A stretch of 64,000 nucleotides of DNA, from NCBI GenBank assembly GCA_027622555.1, contig JAQBYJ010000014.1, positions 1-64,000 of the forward strand, given 5' to 3'. The DNA comes from Verrucomicrobiota bacterium. Lineage in GTDB: Bacteria > Verrucomicrobiota > Verrucomicrobiia > Opitutales > UBA2995. Positions 8,992 to 17,229 of this stretch are shown here, in pieces. The notes under the pieces are model-generated. The model searched no databases. It was given only the letters and a program-made list of their open reading frames with translations, and was not told the origin of the DNA. The translations under genes were made by a program, and so were the position numbers. Position 1 is the first letter of the stretch; the number at the start of each line of letters is the position of its first letter.

Positions 8992-9009
8992 GCCCTCAAT
9001 TAATTGGGC
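8992..9009. terminator. possible bidirectional terminator hairpin
   Basis: GCCCTCAATTAATTGGGC lies between the convergent TPR copy 3 and the DUF2442 gene. It can fold with one bulge into a weak stem. There is no long T-run, so this is only a guess from position. Confidence 0.25.
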
Positions 9010-9015
9010 CGACTG

Positions 9016-9291
9016 CTAGTCATTTGAGCCAGGTTCCGGTGGTAGTTGAAAGTGACCAGCAACAACTCCTGGAACAGTTAAATCTTCGTCGAGTTCCTCC
9101 CATCGCAGGGCAAAGCCATTAACTTCTATAGTAACGGCGGCGAGTTGCTCATCCGTCGCATCCTTCAGCAGACTGAATCGGCTAGCTGGAAATCCAAAAA
9201 TTCGCTGATCGGCAAGTTCCAGATAAATGTGGCGTTTTTCTGCCCACGCTCGGATGGCTAATGGCTCAGTGCTGACGGTCTCTGTGCTCAT
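9016..9291 (-). CDS. DUF2442 protein
   Basis: A 91-residue protein matching DUF2442 in length and pattern (residues 8-35 WAEKRHIYLELADQRIFGFPASRF, then EVNGFALRWEELDEDLTVPGV). DUF2442 genes commonly sit beside DUF4160 genes in compact two-gene units often suspected of being toxin-antitoxin pairs; no activity is established that I know of. It overlaps the upstream DUF4160 gene by 26 bases, and the pair sits between a TPR gene and a TPR remnant on the opposite strand, in the position TA modules hold elsewhere in this array. Confidence 0.75.
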   Translation of the reverse strand: MSTETVSTEPLAIRAWAEKRHIYLELADQRIFGFPASRFSLLKDATDEQLAAVTIEVNGFALRWEELDEDLTVPGVVAGHFQLPPEPGSND

Positions 9292-9508
9292 TGTATTTTT
9301 CTATAAATAGGTTTCTGTGTTCGTGAACCAAACGTTCGATTTCGTTCAAACGATGGGTTGGGATTCCACGATTGGAAGCTAAGGCAACAGGTATTAACCA
9401 AAATTTGCAATCATTCCCGTCGAATCGAATGTGGATATGCGGAGGCTCATTTCCTTCGTCTGAGAAAAAGTGAAACCGATAGGGGCCAAGGGTGAGAACT
9501 GTGGGCAT
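9266..9508 (-). CDS. DUF4160 protein
   Basis: An 80-residue protein starting MPTVLTLGPYRFHFFSDEG with EPPHIHIRFDGNDCKFWL, the hallmark of DUF4160 (conserved Phe-Phe-Ser-x-Glu and Pro-Pro-His-Ile-His). The ATG at 9508 is preferred over one at 9544 because the family begins at MPT(V/I)xxxxGxRxxF. It is the first gene of a two-gene minus-strand unit with DUF2442. The biochemical role is unknown. Confidence 0.75.
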   Translation of the reverse strand: MPTVLTLGPYRFHFFSDEGNEPPHIHIRFDGNDCKFWLIPVALASNRGIPTHRLNEIERLVHEHRNLFIEKYNEHRDRQH

Positions 9509-9732
9509 TTTTGGCACTAAACAGGATCGGTAGATTCGCGGCAATATCTGACTTCAAGTTTGATAAATACGCCTCATACAAATTGCCACGTGCAATATCA
9601 CGCTTGAGTATGGATTGAACGTTCTTACTGACTGAACGGCCAGTTCGCTCTCTCTTCCCATGGGCCAGGGAGATCTTCCAACAAAAGAATTCAAAATTAG
9701 CCAGAGTCGTGAGACTATGAAAAGCCGCCTAA

Positions 9733-9852
9733 ATCCTGGAAGCCGCCAGCAAAATGGACGGCCCTCTCTTCGTGAACCGCGAATTGGACCTCTGGTTCAT
9801 CTTCGACCGACTGCAGGGGAATCCGCGCTTTGATAAGTTGCTGGAGGATTGA
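9733..9852 (+). pseudogene. 3' remnant of a TolB-like/TPR gene
   Basis: Thirty-nine codons reading ILEAASKMDGPLFVNRELDLW, IFDRLQGNPRFDKLLED and a stop, clearly the last part of a TPR paralogue. An in-frame stop at 9730-9732 lies directly before it and no other part of the gene is present. It ends 71 bases before the BrnT toxin gene. Bases 9545-9732 upstream show nothing recognisable. Confidence 0.8.
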
Positions 9853-9869
9853 GAGCTACGGGCTCCGTG

Positions 9870-9888
9870 CACATTTTGAATAAATGTG
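9870..9888. promoter_or_regulatory. putative BrnA operator
   Basis: A perfect inverted repeat, CACATTT-TGAAT-AAATGTG, 36 bases before the BrnT start codon. BrnA antitoxins are known to bind and repress their own promoter, so this is a likely operator by position and symmetry only. Confidence 0.4.
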
Positions 9889-9923
9889 TTGAAATTCATA
9901 AATCCTTCAGCTTTCTTAATTAA

Positions 9924-10202
9924 GTGTGGTTCGAATGGGATCTTGCCAAGGAAAAGGAAAATCTGGCCAAACACGGAGTTGATTTTTCGACTGTGGGTGA
10001 GGCTTGGAGTGATCCAGACCGGTTGATTTTCCGAAACCCTGGCATGACGCGTGACGAACTTCGCTATCAATTTACAGGATTCGATGGAACCGGAATTCTT
10101 ACTGTGCGTTTCACTATGCGGTCGGGAAACATCCGAGTCATTGGAGCGGGCTATTGGAGAAAGCAAAAGCGGATTTATGAAAAGCAAAGCAAAGCAACCT
10201 AA
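9924..10202 (+). CDS. brnT: BrnT toxin
   Basis: A 92-residue protein of the BrnT family: FEWDLAKEKENLAKHGVDFSTVGEAWSDPDRLIF at the N-terminus, then ELRYQFTGFDGTGILTVRFT and IRVIGAGYWRKQKRIYE, the usual order of RelE-like fold elements with conserved Lys-His-Gly-Val and the Arg-rich tail. BrnT is a ribonuclease that blocks translation. The GTG start fits the family's N-terminus, as there is no upstream ATG. Toxin precedes antitoxin, the normal brnTA order, with a 26-base overlap. Confidence 0.88.
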   Translation: MWFEWDLAKEKENLAKHGVDFSTVGEAWSDPDRLIFRNPGMTRDELRYQFTGFDGTGILTVRFTMRSGNIRVIGAGYWRKQKRIYEKQSKAT

Positions 10203-10518
10203 GTATACCAAGGAACCCCGGGACGGTTTGGAGCTCACTGATACTGCTCAAATCATGACTCGGGATGAGGAAAAGGCGTTGGGACTGCAGCCGCCTGAAG
10301 GCACTGCAGGACTTGAATGGGAACGCACCGAGGGAAAGAACCAAGTCACCCTGAAGCCGCGTCGTGGAGGAAAGCGTCCGGGAGCCGGGCGTAAATCCAA
10401 AGGGCATGTGCGCATGCAAGTTCTGGTTAGCAAAAGCACTCGTGATAAAATCAGTCGTCTGGCGCGGAATCGTGGAGTTTCCATGTCGGCAGTCGTATCG
10501 GATGCATTTAAGGAGTAA
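10177..10518 (+). CDS. brnA: BrnA-type antitoxin
   Basis: A 113-residue protein from the ATG at 10177; an earlier in-frame start at 10051 would lie deep inside brnT. The central part (about 10-45, LELTDTAQIMTRDEEKALGLQ) should bind toxin, a basic PRRGGKRPGAGRK stretch follows, and residues 76-113 (RMQVLVSKSTRDKISRLARNRG to SDAFKE) look like a ribbon-helix-helix DNA-binding domain. It is somewhat longer than typical BrnA because of the Gly/Arg/Lys insert. It should neutralise BrnT and repress the operon. Confidence 0.8.
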   Translation: MKSKAKQPKYTKEPRDGLELTDTAQIMTRDEEKALGLQPPEGTAGLEWERTEGKNQVTLKPRRGGKRPGAGRKSKGHVRMQVLVSKSTRDKISRLARNRGVSMSAVVSDAFKE

Positions 10519-10550
10519 GAACGAGTTGCCGAATGGGTCCAGTTCTGAAA

Positions 10551-10634
10551 TCTATCAACCGCGAGCTCGACCTCTGGCTCTTCTTCGACCGACTGCTGGG
10601 GAATCCGCGGTTTGATGCGTTGTTGAAAGACTGA
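10551..10634 (+). pseudogene. 3' remnant of a TolB-like/TPR gene
   Basis: Bases 10551-10634 read SINRELDLWLFFDRLLGNP, RFDALLKD and a stop, the terminal 27 codons of a TPR paralogue with nothing upstream. It lies between BrnTA and the next VapBC module, repeating the pattern of a TPR 3' end placed just before a TA module. Confidence 0.8.
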
Positions 10635-10698
10635 TGGCTACGAGTGGACCGAAGACCGAGATTGTCAAAAAGTTCGATAGAAAGTCTAATTTGTTTCC

Positions 10699-10731
10699 TT
10701 GACCAATACCCATATAGCAATATTTATTGCT
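10699..10731 (+). promoter_or_regulatory. putative vapBC promoter with operator
   Basis: TTGACC (10699-10704) and TATTTA (10721-10726) are 16 bases apart. The inverted repeat AGCAAT-ATTT-ATTGCT (10716-10731) covers the -10 region and ends three bases before the antitoxin start codon at 10735. The layout suggests autorepression and a very short leader. Confidence 0.5.
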
Positions 10732-10734
10732 TTT

Positions 10735-10956
10735 ATGAAAACCACGATTGATCTGCCGGACGAATTGTTGGAGAGGTCTAAAATTACGGCGGCAAAACGA
10801 CGGACCAGCTTCAAGAAACTCGTTATCGAAGGCCTTGAGAAAGTGATCTCAGCAGAGGATAATGTTCCGTCGTCAACCAATGCATTGAAGCGTCTGAAGC
10901 GCGGTTACGACCTGGGAAATAAACCCCTCAGCCGCGACGAAATTCATGCCCGTTGA
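10735..10956 (+). CDS. vapB: RHH antitoxin (VapB-like)
   Basis: A 73-residue protein starting MKTTIDLPDELLERSKITAA, a ribbon-helix-helix N-terminus, followed by KKLVIEGLEKVIS and a basic tail. The ATG at 10735 is chosen over an upstream alternative start at 10699 because RHH antitoxins begin at MKTTIDLP and the promoter/operator occupies the extra stretch. It overlaps the PIN toxin gene by 11 bases. Confidence 0.88.
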   Translation: MKTTIDLPDELLERSKITAAKRRTSFKKLVIEGLEKVISAEDNVPSSTNALKRLKRGYDLGNKPLSRDEIHAR

Positions 10957-11362
10957 GCGTTTCATCGATACCAATATCCTATTGTACGGGTATGATCTTG
11001 CCGCAGGCAGAAAAAGGGAAATTGTTCTAACGATTATTGAGGAAGGCTGGACGCGTCCCGGATGTATGGCGATCAGCGTCCAGGTGCTTCAGGAGTTCTA
11101 TGTAAATTTCATACGATCTGGCCAAACCCACGAAGCGACCTGCCAGGTCATTGAAGACCTTTCACAATGGCCGGTGGTAGATAATTCATTGGAAAGATTT
11201 GGTCAGGGCTTAGAGATATGTAGACGGTTCCAAATTTCACTTTGGGATGGTATGATACTTTCCGCTGCAAAGTTCAGTGGAGCAAACATCCTTCTGACTG
11301 AGGATTTAAATCATGGCCAGGACTACGAAGGAATTCAGGTGATCAATCCTTTTGTGAGTTAG
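10946..11362 (+). CDS. vapC: VapC toxin, PIN-domain ribonuclease
   Basis: A 138-residue PIN protein. The acidic residues are visible in FIDTNILLYGYD (Asp8), QVLQEFYVN (Glu about 53), LWDGMILSAA (Asp about 101) and LLTEDLNHGQ (late Asp). It is expected to be an Mg-dependent endoribonuclease; the target is unknown. The antitoxin-first overlap is standard. Bases 11363-11600 after it hold no recognised feature. Confidence 0.9.
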   Translation: MPVERFIDTNILLYGYDLAAGRKREIVLTIIEEGWTRPGCMAISVQVLQEFYVNFIRSGQTHEATCQVIEDLSQWPVVDNSLERFGQGLEICRRFQISLWDGMILSAAKFSGANILLTEDLNHGQDYEGIQVINPFVS

Positions 11363-11600
11363 TAGAACGGGTATTAAATTTAAAGAACCCACAAGTGAAA
11401 ATATCATTGGAAGACCTAGACTCAAAGCACATTGTGATTCAGTTGGGAGTTACCCCAGGTTTTAAAAGATAAACCCAAACCTTTGTGGACCGATCGAAGC
11501 AAGGCGCACAAACGTTTGGGTTGAGTTATAACGGAAGCTGATCAGCCGACAGCATGGGCATGTAATTGAATCTTTATTTAGGACTTGAATAAGGGGTATC

Positions 11601-11610
11601 TGTAATTACA
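11601..11610. promoter_or_regulatory. putative MazE operator
   Basis: The perfect palindrome TGTAATTACA lies 11 bases before the mazE start codon. By analogy with other mazEF operons it may be where the antitoxin represses transcription. Confidence 0.35.
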
Positions 11611-11621
11611 TTGTAACTATT

Positions 11622-11879
11622 ATGAAAGCGACCATTGTAAAAGTAGGAAACTCGCGGGGCATACGTATCCCGAAGCCCGTTTTTGAGCAATGTGGATTTG
11701 ACCATGAAGTGGAAATGCACATCCATGAGAATACGCTTATCATCAGCTCTCCTCACCAGACCCGGCAGGGATGGGATGAAGCATTCCAATCGATGGCCAA
11801 GTCAGGCGACGACAAAATGCCCGAAGAACTGGAAGAAATTTCTTCAACTTGGGATGATATGGAATGGGAATGGAAGTAA
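11622..11879 (+). CDS. mazE: MazE antitoxin
   Basis: An 85-residue AbrB/MazE-fold protein: MKATIVKVGNSRGIRIPKPV, then HEVEMHIHENTLIISS, then an acidic, aromatic C-terminus (SSTWDDMEWEWK) of the kind that occupies the RNA-binding groove of MazF. It overlaps mazF by 16 bases. Confidence 0.9.
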   Translation: MKATIVKVGNSRGIRIPKPVFEQCGFDHEVEMHIHENTLIISSPHQTRQGWDEAFQSMAKSGDDKMPEELEEISSTWDDMEWEWK

Positions 11880-12193
11880 ATCGCTTTGATGTCTTTCTGA
11901 TATCACTGAATCCTGCCAAAGGTCACGAAATCAGAAAAACTCGACCCTGTGTGGTTATTTCTCCGAATGAAATGAACCCTCATATTTCAACCGTAATTGT
12001 TGCTCCCATGACCTCTCGGGGACGGAATTATCCTACGAGGGTGAAGTGCACTTTTCAGGGGATCCAAGGTCAGGTTGTTTTAGACCAGATTCGCACTGTG
12101 GACAAGGTCCGCTTTGTGAAGAAGTTAGGAAAACTTTCCAAACACACTCAAAATGTTATTTTAGAATCTTTAGCGGAACTGTTCGCCCCCTGA
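11864..12193 (+). CDS. mazF: MazF toxin endoribonuclease
   Basis: A 109-residue MazF/PemK-family protein: VNRFDVFLISLNPAKGHEIRK, TRPCVVISPNEMN, STVIVAPMTSRGRNYPTRV, then GQVVLDQIRTVDKVRF, the ordered SH3-like barrel motifs of the family. MazF cleaves mRNA and rRNA at short sequence motifs. The start may be 11864 or the ATG at 11870. It ends the TA cluster; the tricorn gene begins 56 bases later. Confidence 0.92.
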   Translation: MGMEVNRFDVFLISLNPAKGHEIRKTRPCVVISPNEMNPHISTVIVAPMTSRGRNYPTRVKCTFQGIQGQVVLDQIRTVDKVRFVKKLGKLSKHTQNVILESLAELFAP

Positions 12194-12248
12194 TTCCAAT
12201 CTCAGATCGCGCTGTCACAGTTCGGCCTTCACACTCCCTATTTTATTT

Positions 12249-15200
12249 ATGACAAAACTCCTTCGTCTCGGCTTCTTTCTCCTGTTAACAAAAAGCATTG
12301 CGTGCGGCTATGTGCTTCAACCTGCCCTGAGTCCGGATGGTAAGCAGGTGGCATTCTGCTATCAGGGGGATATCTGGACCGTGTCATCAGAGGGAGGTCG
12401 TCCGTATCGACTCACGGTGCACGAAGGCTATGACTCGAATCCTCGTTGGAGTGTGGATGGGAAACGCCTGGCCTTTCAAAGTGATCGTTTTGGAAACGAC
12501 GATATTTTTTCCATGCCCAGTCAGGGTGGGGTGCCGGCGCGTCATACGCATCATTCTGCCAATGATCTTCTATCCAGTTATAGCCCGGATGGGTCCATCC
12601 TTTTTCTGACCAGACGCGTTTATGCACAAGTGGAACGGGAGTATGAAATCTATCGAGCCGATCAAGCTACGGGCACACCTCGTCGTTTCATGGATGCTCT
12701 GGGTTTTGATCCGGTGGTGTCGCCCGATGGCTCGAAGATCGCTTTCGTTCGCGGCACTTGTCGAATCGAACGGGAAGCCTACCGAGGTCCGGCCAATCGT
12801 GATATCTGGATCTATGACCTATCAAGCGAAGAGTATACTCAGTTAACGGACTTTGATGGAAATGACTTTTCGCCTAAGTGGCTGAATGACTCCACCGTGC
12901 TTTTCATTTCCTCACGCGAGGGGAAGTATAACGTGTTTCAAAACAGTCTTGGCGGATCCGTTAAACAAATTACTTTTGAGGAAGCGTTTGGGGTTAACAG
13001 TTTCGACCTGAGTGCTGCCAGGAAGACAATCGTCTATCAGCACGGAGCCGAAGTCTCCATTCAATTGATAAGCAAGAAAACAAGTACGCCTATGGAGATC
13101 GAGTTGTCGGCTGATTTCAGATTCGACCCGGTTGTTTCAGAAACGGTCAAAGACAAGATCGATGAATACGCCGTTTCGCCCAATGGAAAATTATCTGCTT
13201 ATACCATTCGCGGTGATATCTTCGTTACACGGAATGATAAGGAAGATGACCGCAGCGTGAGGATCACAAAAAGCGCCTCCCGGGAAAGGGATGTTATTTG
13301 GTTGAATGACGGGGCGATCCTTTATGTTTCGGACATGGAGGGGCAGAATGAACTCTACATCACCCAGTCCGATGACGATGAAGAAAAGGACCTGTTCAAT
13401 ACGCTCAAAACCAAAACGCTTCGACTCACGGAGACTCCTGAGGATGAGTTTCAACCCATCCTTGCTCCGAATGGAAAACAGCTTCTCTACCTGGTAGGCA
13501 ACAGCAAGCTGATTGCAGCAGACATCGATAAGGCCGGTTCGATATCCAACCCGATCACCTTGCTCGATGGCTGGGCAAGACCTGGGGGAATTAGCTGGTC
13601 ACCGGATAGTAAGTGGATCGCCTATGATTTGAGCGACCTGAATTTTAATTCAGAAGTCTTTATTCACCCCGTTAATAATTCTTCCACGCCGGTCAATGTG
13701 TCCATGCATCCAGGGGCGGATACAAACCCGGTGTGGAGTCGCGATGGAAGCAAGCTGGGGTTTGTTTCTGAGAGGAATAATGGAGATGCTGATGTGTGGT
13801 TTGCCTGGCTCAAAAAAGCAGATTGGGAGAAGTCGGACGAGCAATGGGAACGAGAGCGTAAACAAAAGGACGACAAGAAAGACGAGAAGAAGGAGCCCGA
13901 AAAGAAGAAGAGCGAGGAGCCGAAAGAAGTTTCTGAAGAATCCAAGGCAGACGAAGAGGAAGAGAAAGACGAAAAGAAAAGCGATGAGGAGGAAGAGGTT
14001 CCTGCGCTCGAGATCGATTTTGACAGAATTTATCTAAGAGTGGAACAAGTCACGGCCATGCCAGGAAACGAGGGCGAATTCGTTTTCGATAAAGACGGGG
14101 AAATGGTTTTCTTCACGATCGATAATCCCGGTAGACAAAATTATAAGACCAAACGAAACCTCTATAAAATTCGTTGGGATGGAGAGGAGCAGAAAGAGCT
14201 CATAGGAGATGATAGCTCACCAGGACAATTACATCTCTCAAAGAAGGCAGACTATATTTTCGCGCTGACCAAGGGTGGGTTACTAAGACGTATCGTCACC
14301 AAAGACGATAAGGTCGAAAAGCTGTCCGTCTCATCCAAGACGCATATAGATAGTATTGGAGAGAAGGAACAAATATACCACGACGCGTGGCGCGCTCTGG
14401 ATCGTGGATTTTATGATCCCCATTTTCATGGTCACGATTTTGAGGCCTTGAGGGACAAATACCTGCCCCTGGCTAAGGTAGCCTCCACGACGGAGGATTT
14501 TCAATACACCTTCAATCTGATGTTGGGACAATTGAACGCCAGTCACATGGGCATGCGCGGGGTTGATAACCCTAAAGACACACAGTCCCAAAAGTCAGGC
14601 CTCCTGGGCATCGAGGGTATGAATACCGAAGCAGGATTTAAAGTGACGGTGGTCGTTCCCAACAGTCCTCTGGTTAAAGCATCCAAGCCCGTTCAGGTGG
14701 ATGACATTATTGTCTCTGTGGACCGGGAGCCCGTTAATATCGAAACCAACTTTTTCTCACTATTAACCGACCAGGTGAATGACTCGGTTTTATTGGCAGT
14801 GAAGCGCGGTGATGAGACTTTTGAGAGTATCGTCTGGCCGACGGGTTCCTTGGACTCGGAGAACTACGATGCCTGGGTGGAAGACCGACGGGAGCTGGTA
14901 AATCAATACTCCAACAATCGTTTGGGTTACCTGCACATCCGCGCTATGGGCTGGGAAAGTTTCGAACGTTTTGAAACCGAATTGGTGGCAGCGGGTTACG
15001 GAAAGGAAGGCATCGTGATCGATGTGCGCTACAATGGCGGCGGTTGGACTACGGATTATCTGATGGCGGTACTGAACGTGAAACAACATTCCTACACCAT
15101 TCCCCGGGGAGCAGCCTCCAACCTCGAGCAGGAACATCTCAATTTTAAGGACAGCTATCCATTCAGTGAACGACTTCCGATGGCCTACTCAACCAAGCCA

Positions 15201-15524
15201 TCGATCGCGCTTTGCAATGAGTCCAGCTACAGCAATGCCGAAATATTTTCTCATGCTTATAAAGCACTGGGCCTTGGAACCCTGGTCGGTCAACCCACTT
15301 TTGGCGCGGTTATTTCAACTGGTAGCTATGAGTTGGTCGACGGCTCCGCTGTTCGGATGCCTGGACGTGGTTGGTTCGTAAAAGGAACCGAGACCGGTAT
15401 GGAGCATCACCCGGCCGTTCCGGATATCCTGGTAGAGAATCCTCCGGCCTACAAAGCCCGTGGCGTGGATCCGCAGGTCAAACGCGCGGTTGAGGAATTG
15501 CTGAAACAACTGGACGCAAATTAA
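12249..15524 (+). CDS. tricorn-like S41 protease, secreted
   Basis: A 1091-residue protein with an N-terminal hydrophobic signal (about 1-20), TolB/WD-like propeller repeats (LSPDGKQVAFCYQGDIW, SPDGSKIAFVRG, SPDSKWIAYDLSD) over about 20-540, a low-complexity Lys/Glu/Asp linker at about 550-600, a second propeller part, then a C-terminal core with helical domain, PDZ (about 780-860) and S41 protease. The tricorn-type nucleophile region CNESSYSNAEIF is near residue 990 and VIDVRYNGGG lies before it. Archaeal tricorn degrades peptides downstream of the proteasome; bacterial homologues with signal peptides probably work in the periplasm. The extended charged linker is unusual. Confidence 0.9.
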   Translation: MTKLLRLGFFLLLTKSIACGYVLQPALSPDGKQVAFCYQGDIWTVSSEGGRPYRLTVHEGYDSNPRWSVDGKRLAFQSDRFGNDDIFSMPSQGGVPARHTHHSANDLLSSYSPDGSILFLTRRVYAQVEREYEIYRADQATGTPRRFMDALGFDPVVSPDGSKIAFVRGTCRIEREAYRGPANRDIWIYDLSSEEYTQLTDFDGNDFSPKWLNDSTVLFISSREGKYNVFQNSLGGSVKQITFEEAFGVNSFDLSAARKTIVYQHGAEVSIQLISKKTSTPMEIELSADFRFDPVVSETVKDKIDEYAVSPNGKLSAYTIRGDIFVTRNDKEDDRSVRITKSASRERDVIWLNDGAILYVSDMEGQNELYITQSDDDEEKDLFNTLKTKTLRLTETPEDEFQPILAPNGKQLLYLVGNSKLIAADIDKAGSISNPITLLDGWARPGGISWSPDSKWIAYDLSDLNFNSEVFIHPVNNSSTPVNVSMHPGADTNPVWSRDGSKLGFVSERNNGDADVWFAWLKKADWEKSDEQWERERKQKDDKKDEKKEPEKKKSEEPKEVSEESKADEEEEKDEKKSDEEEEVPALEIDFDRIYLRVEQVTAMPGNEGEFVFDKDGEMVFFTIDNPGRQNYKTKRNLYKIRWDGEEQKELIGDDSSPGQLHLSKKADYIFALTKGGLLRRIVTKDDKVEKLSVSSKTHIDSIGEKEQIYHDAWRALDRGFYDPHFHGHDFEALRDKYLPLAKVASTTEDFQYTFNLMLGQLNASHMGMRGVDNPKDTQSQKSGLLGIEGMNTEAGFKVTVVVPNSPLVKASKPVQVDDIIVSVDREPVNIETNFFSLLTDQVNDSVLLAVKRGDETFESIVWPTGSLDSENYDAWVEDRRELVNQYSNNRLGYLHIRAMGWESFERFETELVAAGYGKEGIVIDVRYNGGGWTTDYLMAVLNVKQHSYTIPRGAASNLEQEHLNFKDSYPFSERLPMAYSTKPSIALCNESSYSNAEIFSHAYKALGLGTLVGQPTFGAVISTGSYELVDGSAVRMPGRGWFVKGTETGMEHHPAVPDILVENPPAYKARGVDPQVKRAVEELLKQLDAN

Positions 15525-15544
15525 CCAAAAATAGTCGTAAATCT

Positions 15545-15627
15545 CGATTGTTGGTAGGGCTCGATCGCCGAGCGAGCCGTCTAAGATTCGACGGTTTCGA
15601 GGAACGAAGAGACTACACCAACAATCG
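15545..15627. repeat. MITE-like palindromic element
   Basis: Perfect 11-base terminal inverted repeats, CGATTGTTGGT at 15545-15555 and ACCAACAATCG at 15617-15627, bound an 83-base element containing an inner stem GGCTCG (15558-15563) / CGAGCC (15573-15578). It lies between the convergent tricorn and DUF1501 genes. The left end runs into GGTAGGG, as in the other palindromes of this window. Confidence 0.5.
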
Positions 15628-15786
15628 CCTTACCCAGTTTGGTCGCAAGGGAACTTTCTTCAACTTATCCGTCTAAAAGAGGGCCAGATGCTCACCGCAC
15701 ATTTACTGACACCCTCAAACAAAATTTTCATTCGTCTCCGTTTCCTCCGTTATCTCTAGCGAAGCCGGTGGTTCAATAACTTATGC

Positions 15787-17229
15787 TTAAGCAATCACAT
15801 CCTGCACCACTTTGCCGTGCACATCGGTCAGTCGGTAATCCCGGCCCTGGAAGCGGTAAGTGAGTCGTTCGTGGTCGAAGCCGAGGAGGTGCATGATCGT
15901 TGCCTGGAAATCGTGGATGTGGACTTTGTTTTCAGTGACAGCGAATCCGAGCTCATCGGTTGCGCCATAGGAGTAGCCACCTTTAACGCCACCACCAGCC
16001 ATCCACATGGTGAAACAATCCGGGTAGTGGTCTCGACCAAGAACGGCGGATGCAGAAGTGCGACCTTCCCGGAAGGGAGTGCGGCCAAATTCTCCGCCAC
16101 AAATAATCAGCGTCTCATTGAGCATACCTCGTTCCTTGAGGTCCTTGATCAGGGCTGCGATCGGTTTGTCTACCGTGGCGGCCTTGTCGACCAAACCTTG
16201 GCCAACTCCTGTTTCAGCCTTGGTGCCGTGAAAGTCCCAACCCCAATCGAAGAGTTGAACGAAACGTACTCCTTTTTCGACTAACCTGCGCGCGAGCAAA
16301 CAGTTGTTGGCAAAACTGGATGCGCCGGGTTCGGCCCCATAAGCCTCGATGGTCTGTTGAGACTCGGCTTTGATGTCCATAACCTCGGGGACGGACATTT
16401 GCATCCGGTAGGCGAGTTCGTATTGGGAAATGCGGGTTCGTGTTTCCGGGTGTCCGTATTCTTCGGCTTGAAGCTCGTTGATTTCGTGAATGGCATCTAG
16501 GCTGCGGCGACGAGTTTCGCGATCCATACCATTGGGGTCGGACACATAGAGTACGGGGTCGCCACTGGATCGGCATTGTACCCCCTGGTAAACCGGAGGC
16601 AGGAATCCGTTGTTAAAAGAATTTTTTCCGCCGTTGGGTTGGGAGCCGCTTGAGATGAGTACGATGAAACCCGGTAAATCGCTGTTCTCGGTTCCGAGAC
16701 CATAGGTAACCCAGGATCCAAAAGAAGGTCGCCCTGGTCGGGGAGATCCGGTCAAGGTAAACAATTCTGCCGGAGCATGGTTGAATTGATCTGTATTCAA
16801 GGAATGGATCATGCACAACTCATCGGCCACTTCTTGCAGATGCGGAATCGCGTTGGACATCCAGAGACCTCCTTTACCATATTGATTGAAAGTCTGTCTG
16901 GTCCCGAGTAACTTCGGCGTGCCTGATGTGAATGCGAATTTTTTGCCCTTTAAAAATTCTGCCGGGCAATCTTGACCGTCTCGCTTGATCAATTCCGGCT
17001 TGTAGTCATACAAGTCCAGGTTGGGTGGTGAACCGGTAAGGTGAAGGTAGATGACCTGTTTTGCCTTTGCAGGAAAGTGAGCAATTTTCGGTGCAAGAGG
17101 ATCGACCGATTTGGCAAAGGCATCGGGGCTCATGAGTGAACCTAGCGCAACGCCACCCAGTCCGGCGAAGGTCTGTTTTAAAAAATGCCGCCTGGTGGTT
17201 TGCTGGATCTGTTCGAGATAGGGATTCAT
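15787..17229 (-). CDS. DUF1501 protein (Tat-exported, sulfatase-like fold)
   Basis: A 480-residue member of DUF1501. The N-terminus has a Tat-type signal with TTRRHFLKQTF followed by a hydrophobic stretch ending SPDAFA. Motifs typical of the family are visible: VIYLHLTGSPPNLDLYDYKP, ICGGEFGRTPF, GRDHYPDCFTMWMAGGGVKGG and a C-terminal DFQATIMHLLGFDHERLTYRFQGRD. The fold is related to alkaline phosphatases and sulfatases, but the substrate is unknown. Its start overlaps the stop of the upstream PSD1 gene (ATGA), the regular pairing in Planctomycetes and Verrucomicrobia. Confidence 0.92.
   Translation of the reverse strand: MNPYLEQIQQTTRRHFLKQTFAGLGGVALGSLMSPDAFAKSVDPLAPKIAHFPAKAKQVIYLHLTGSPPNLDLYDYKPELIKRDGQDCPAEFLKGKKFAFTSGTPKLLGTRQTFNQYGKGGLWMSNAIPHLQEVADELCMIHSLNTDQFNHAPAELFTLTGSPRPGRPSFGSWVTYGLGTENSDLPGFIVLISSGSQPNGGKNSFNNGFLPPVYQGVQCRSSGDPVLYVSDPNGMDRETRRRSLDAIHEINELQAEEYGHPETRTRISQYELAYRMQMSVPEVMDIKAESQQTIEAYGAEPGASSFANNCLLARRLVEKGVRFVQLFDWGWDFHGTKAETGVGQGLVDKAATVDKPIAALIKDLKERGMLNETLIICGGEFGRTPFREGRTSASAVLGRDHYPDCFTMWMAGGGVKGGYSYGATDELGFAVTENKVHIHDFQATIMHLLGFDHERLTYRFQGRDYRLTDVHGKVVQDVIA

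Noticed and set aside
10051-10176. Longer BrnA start
   Set aside because: It would overlap brnT by about 150 bases; the ATG at 10177 fits the family and a short overlap.
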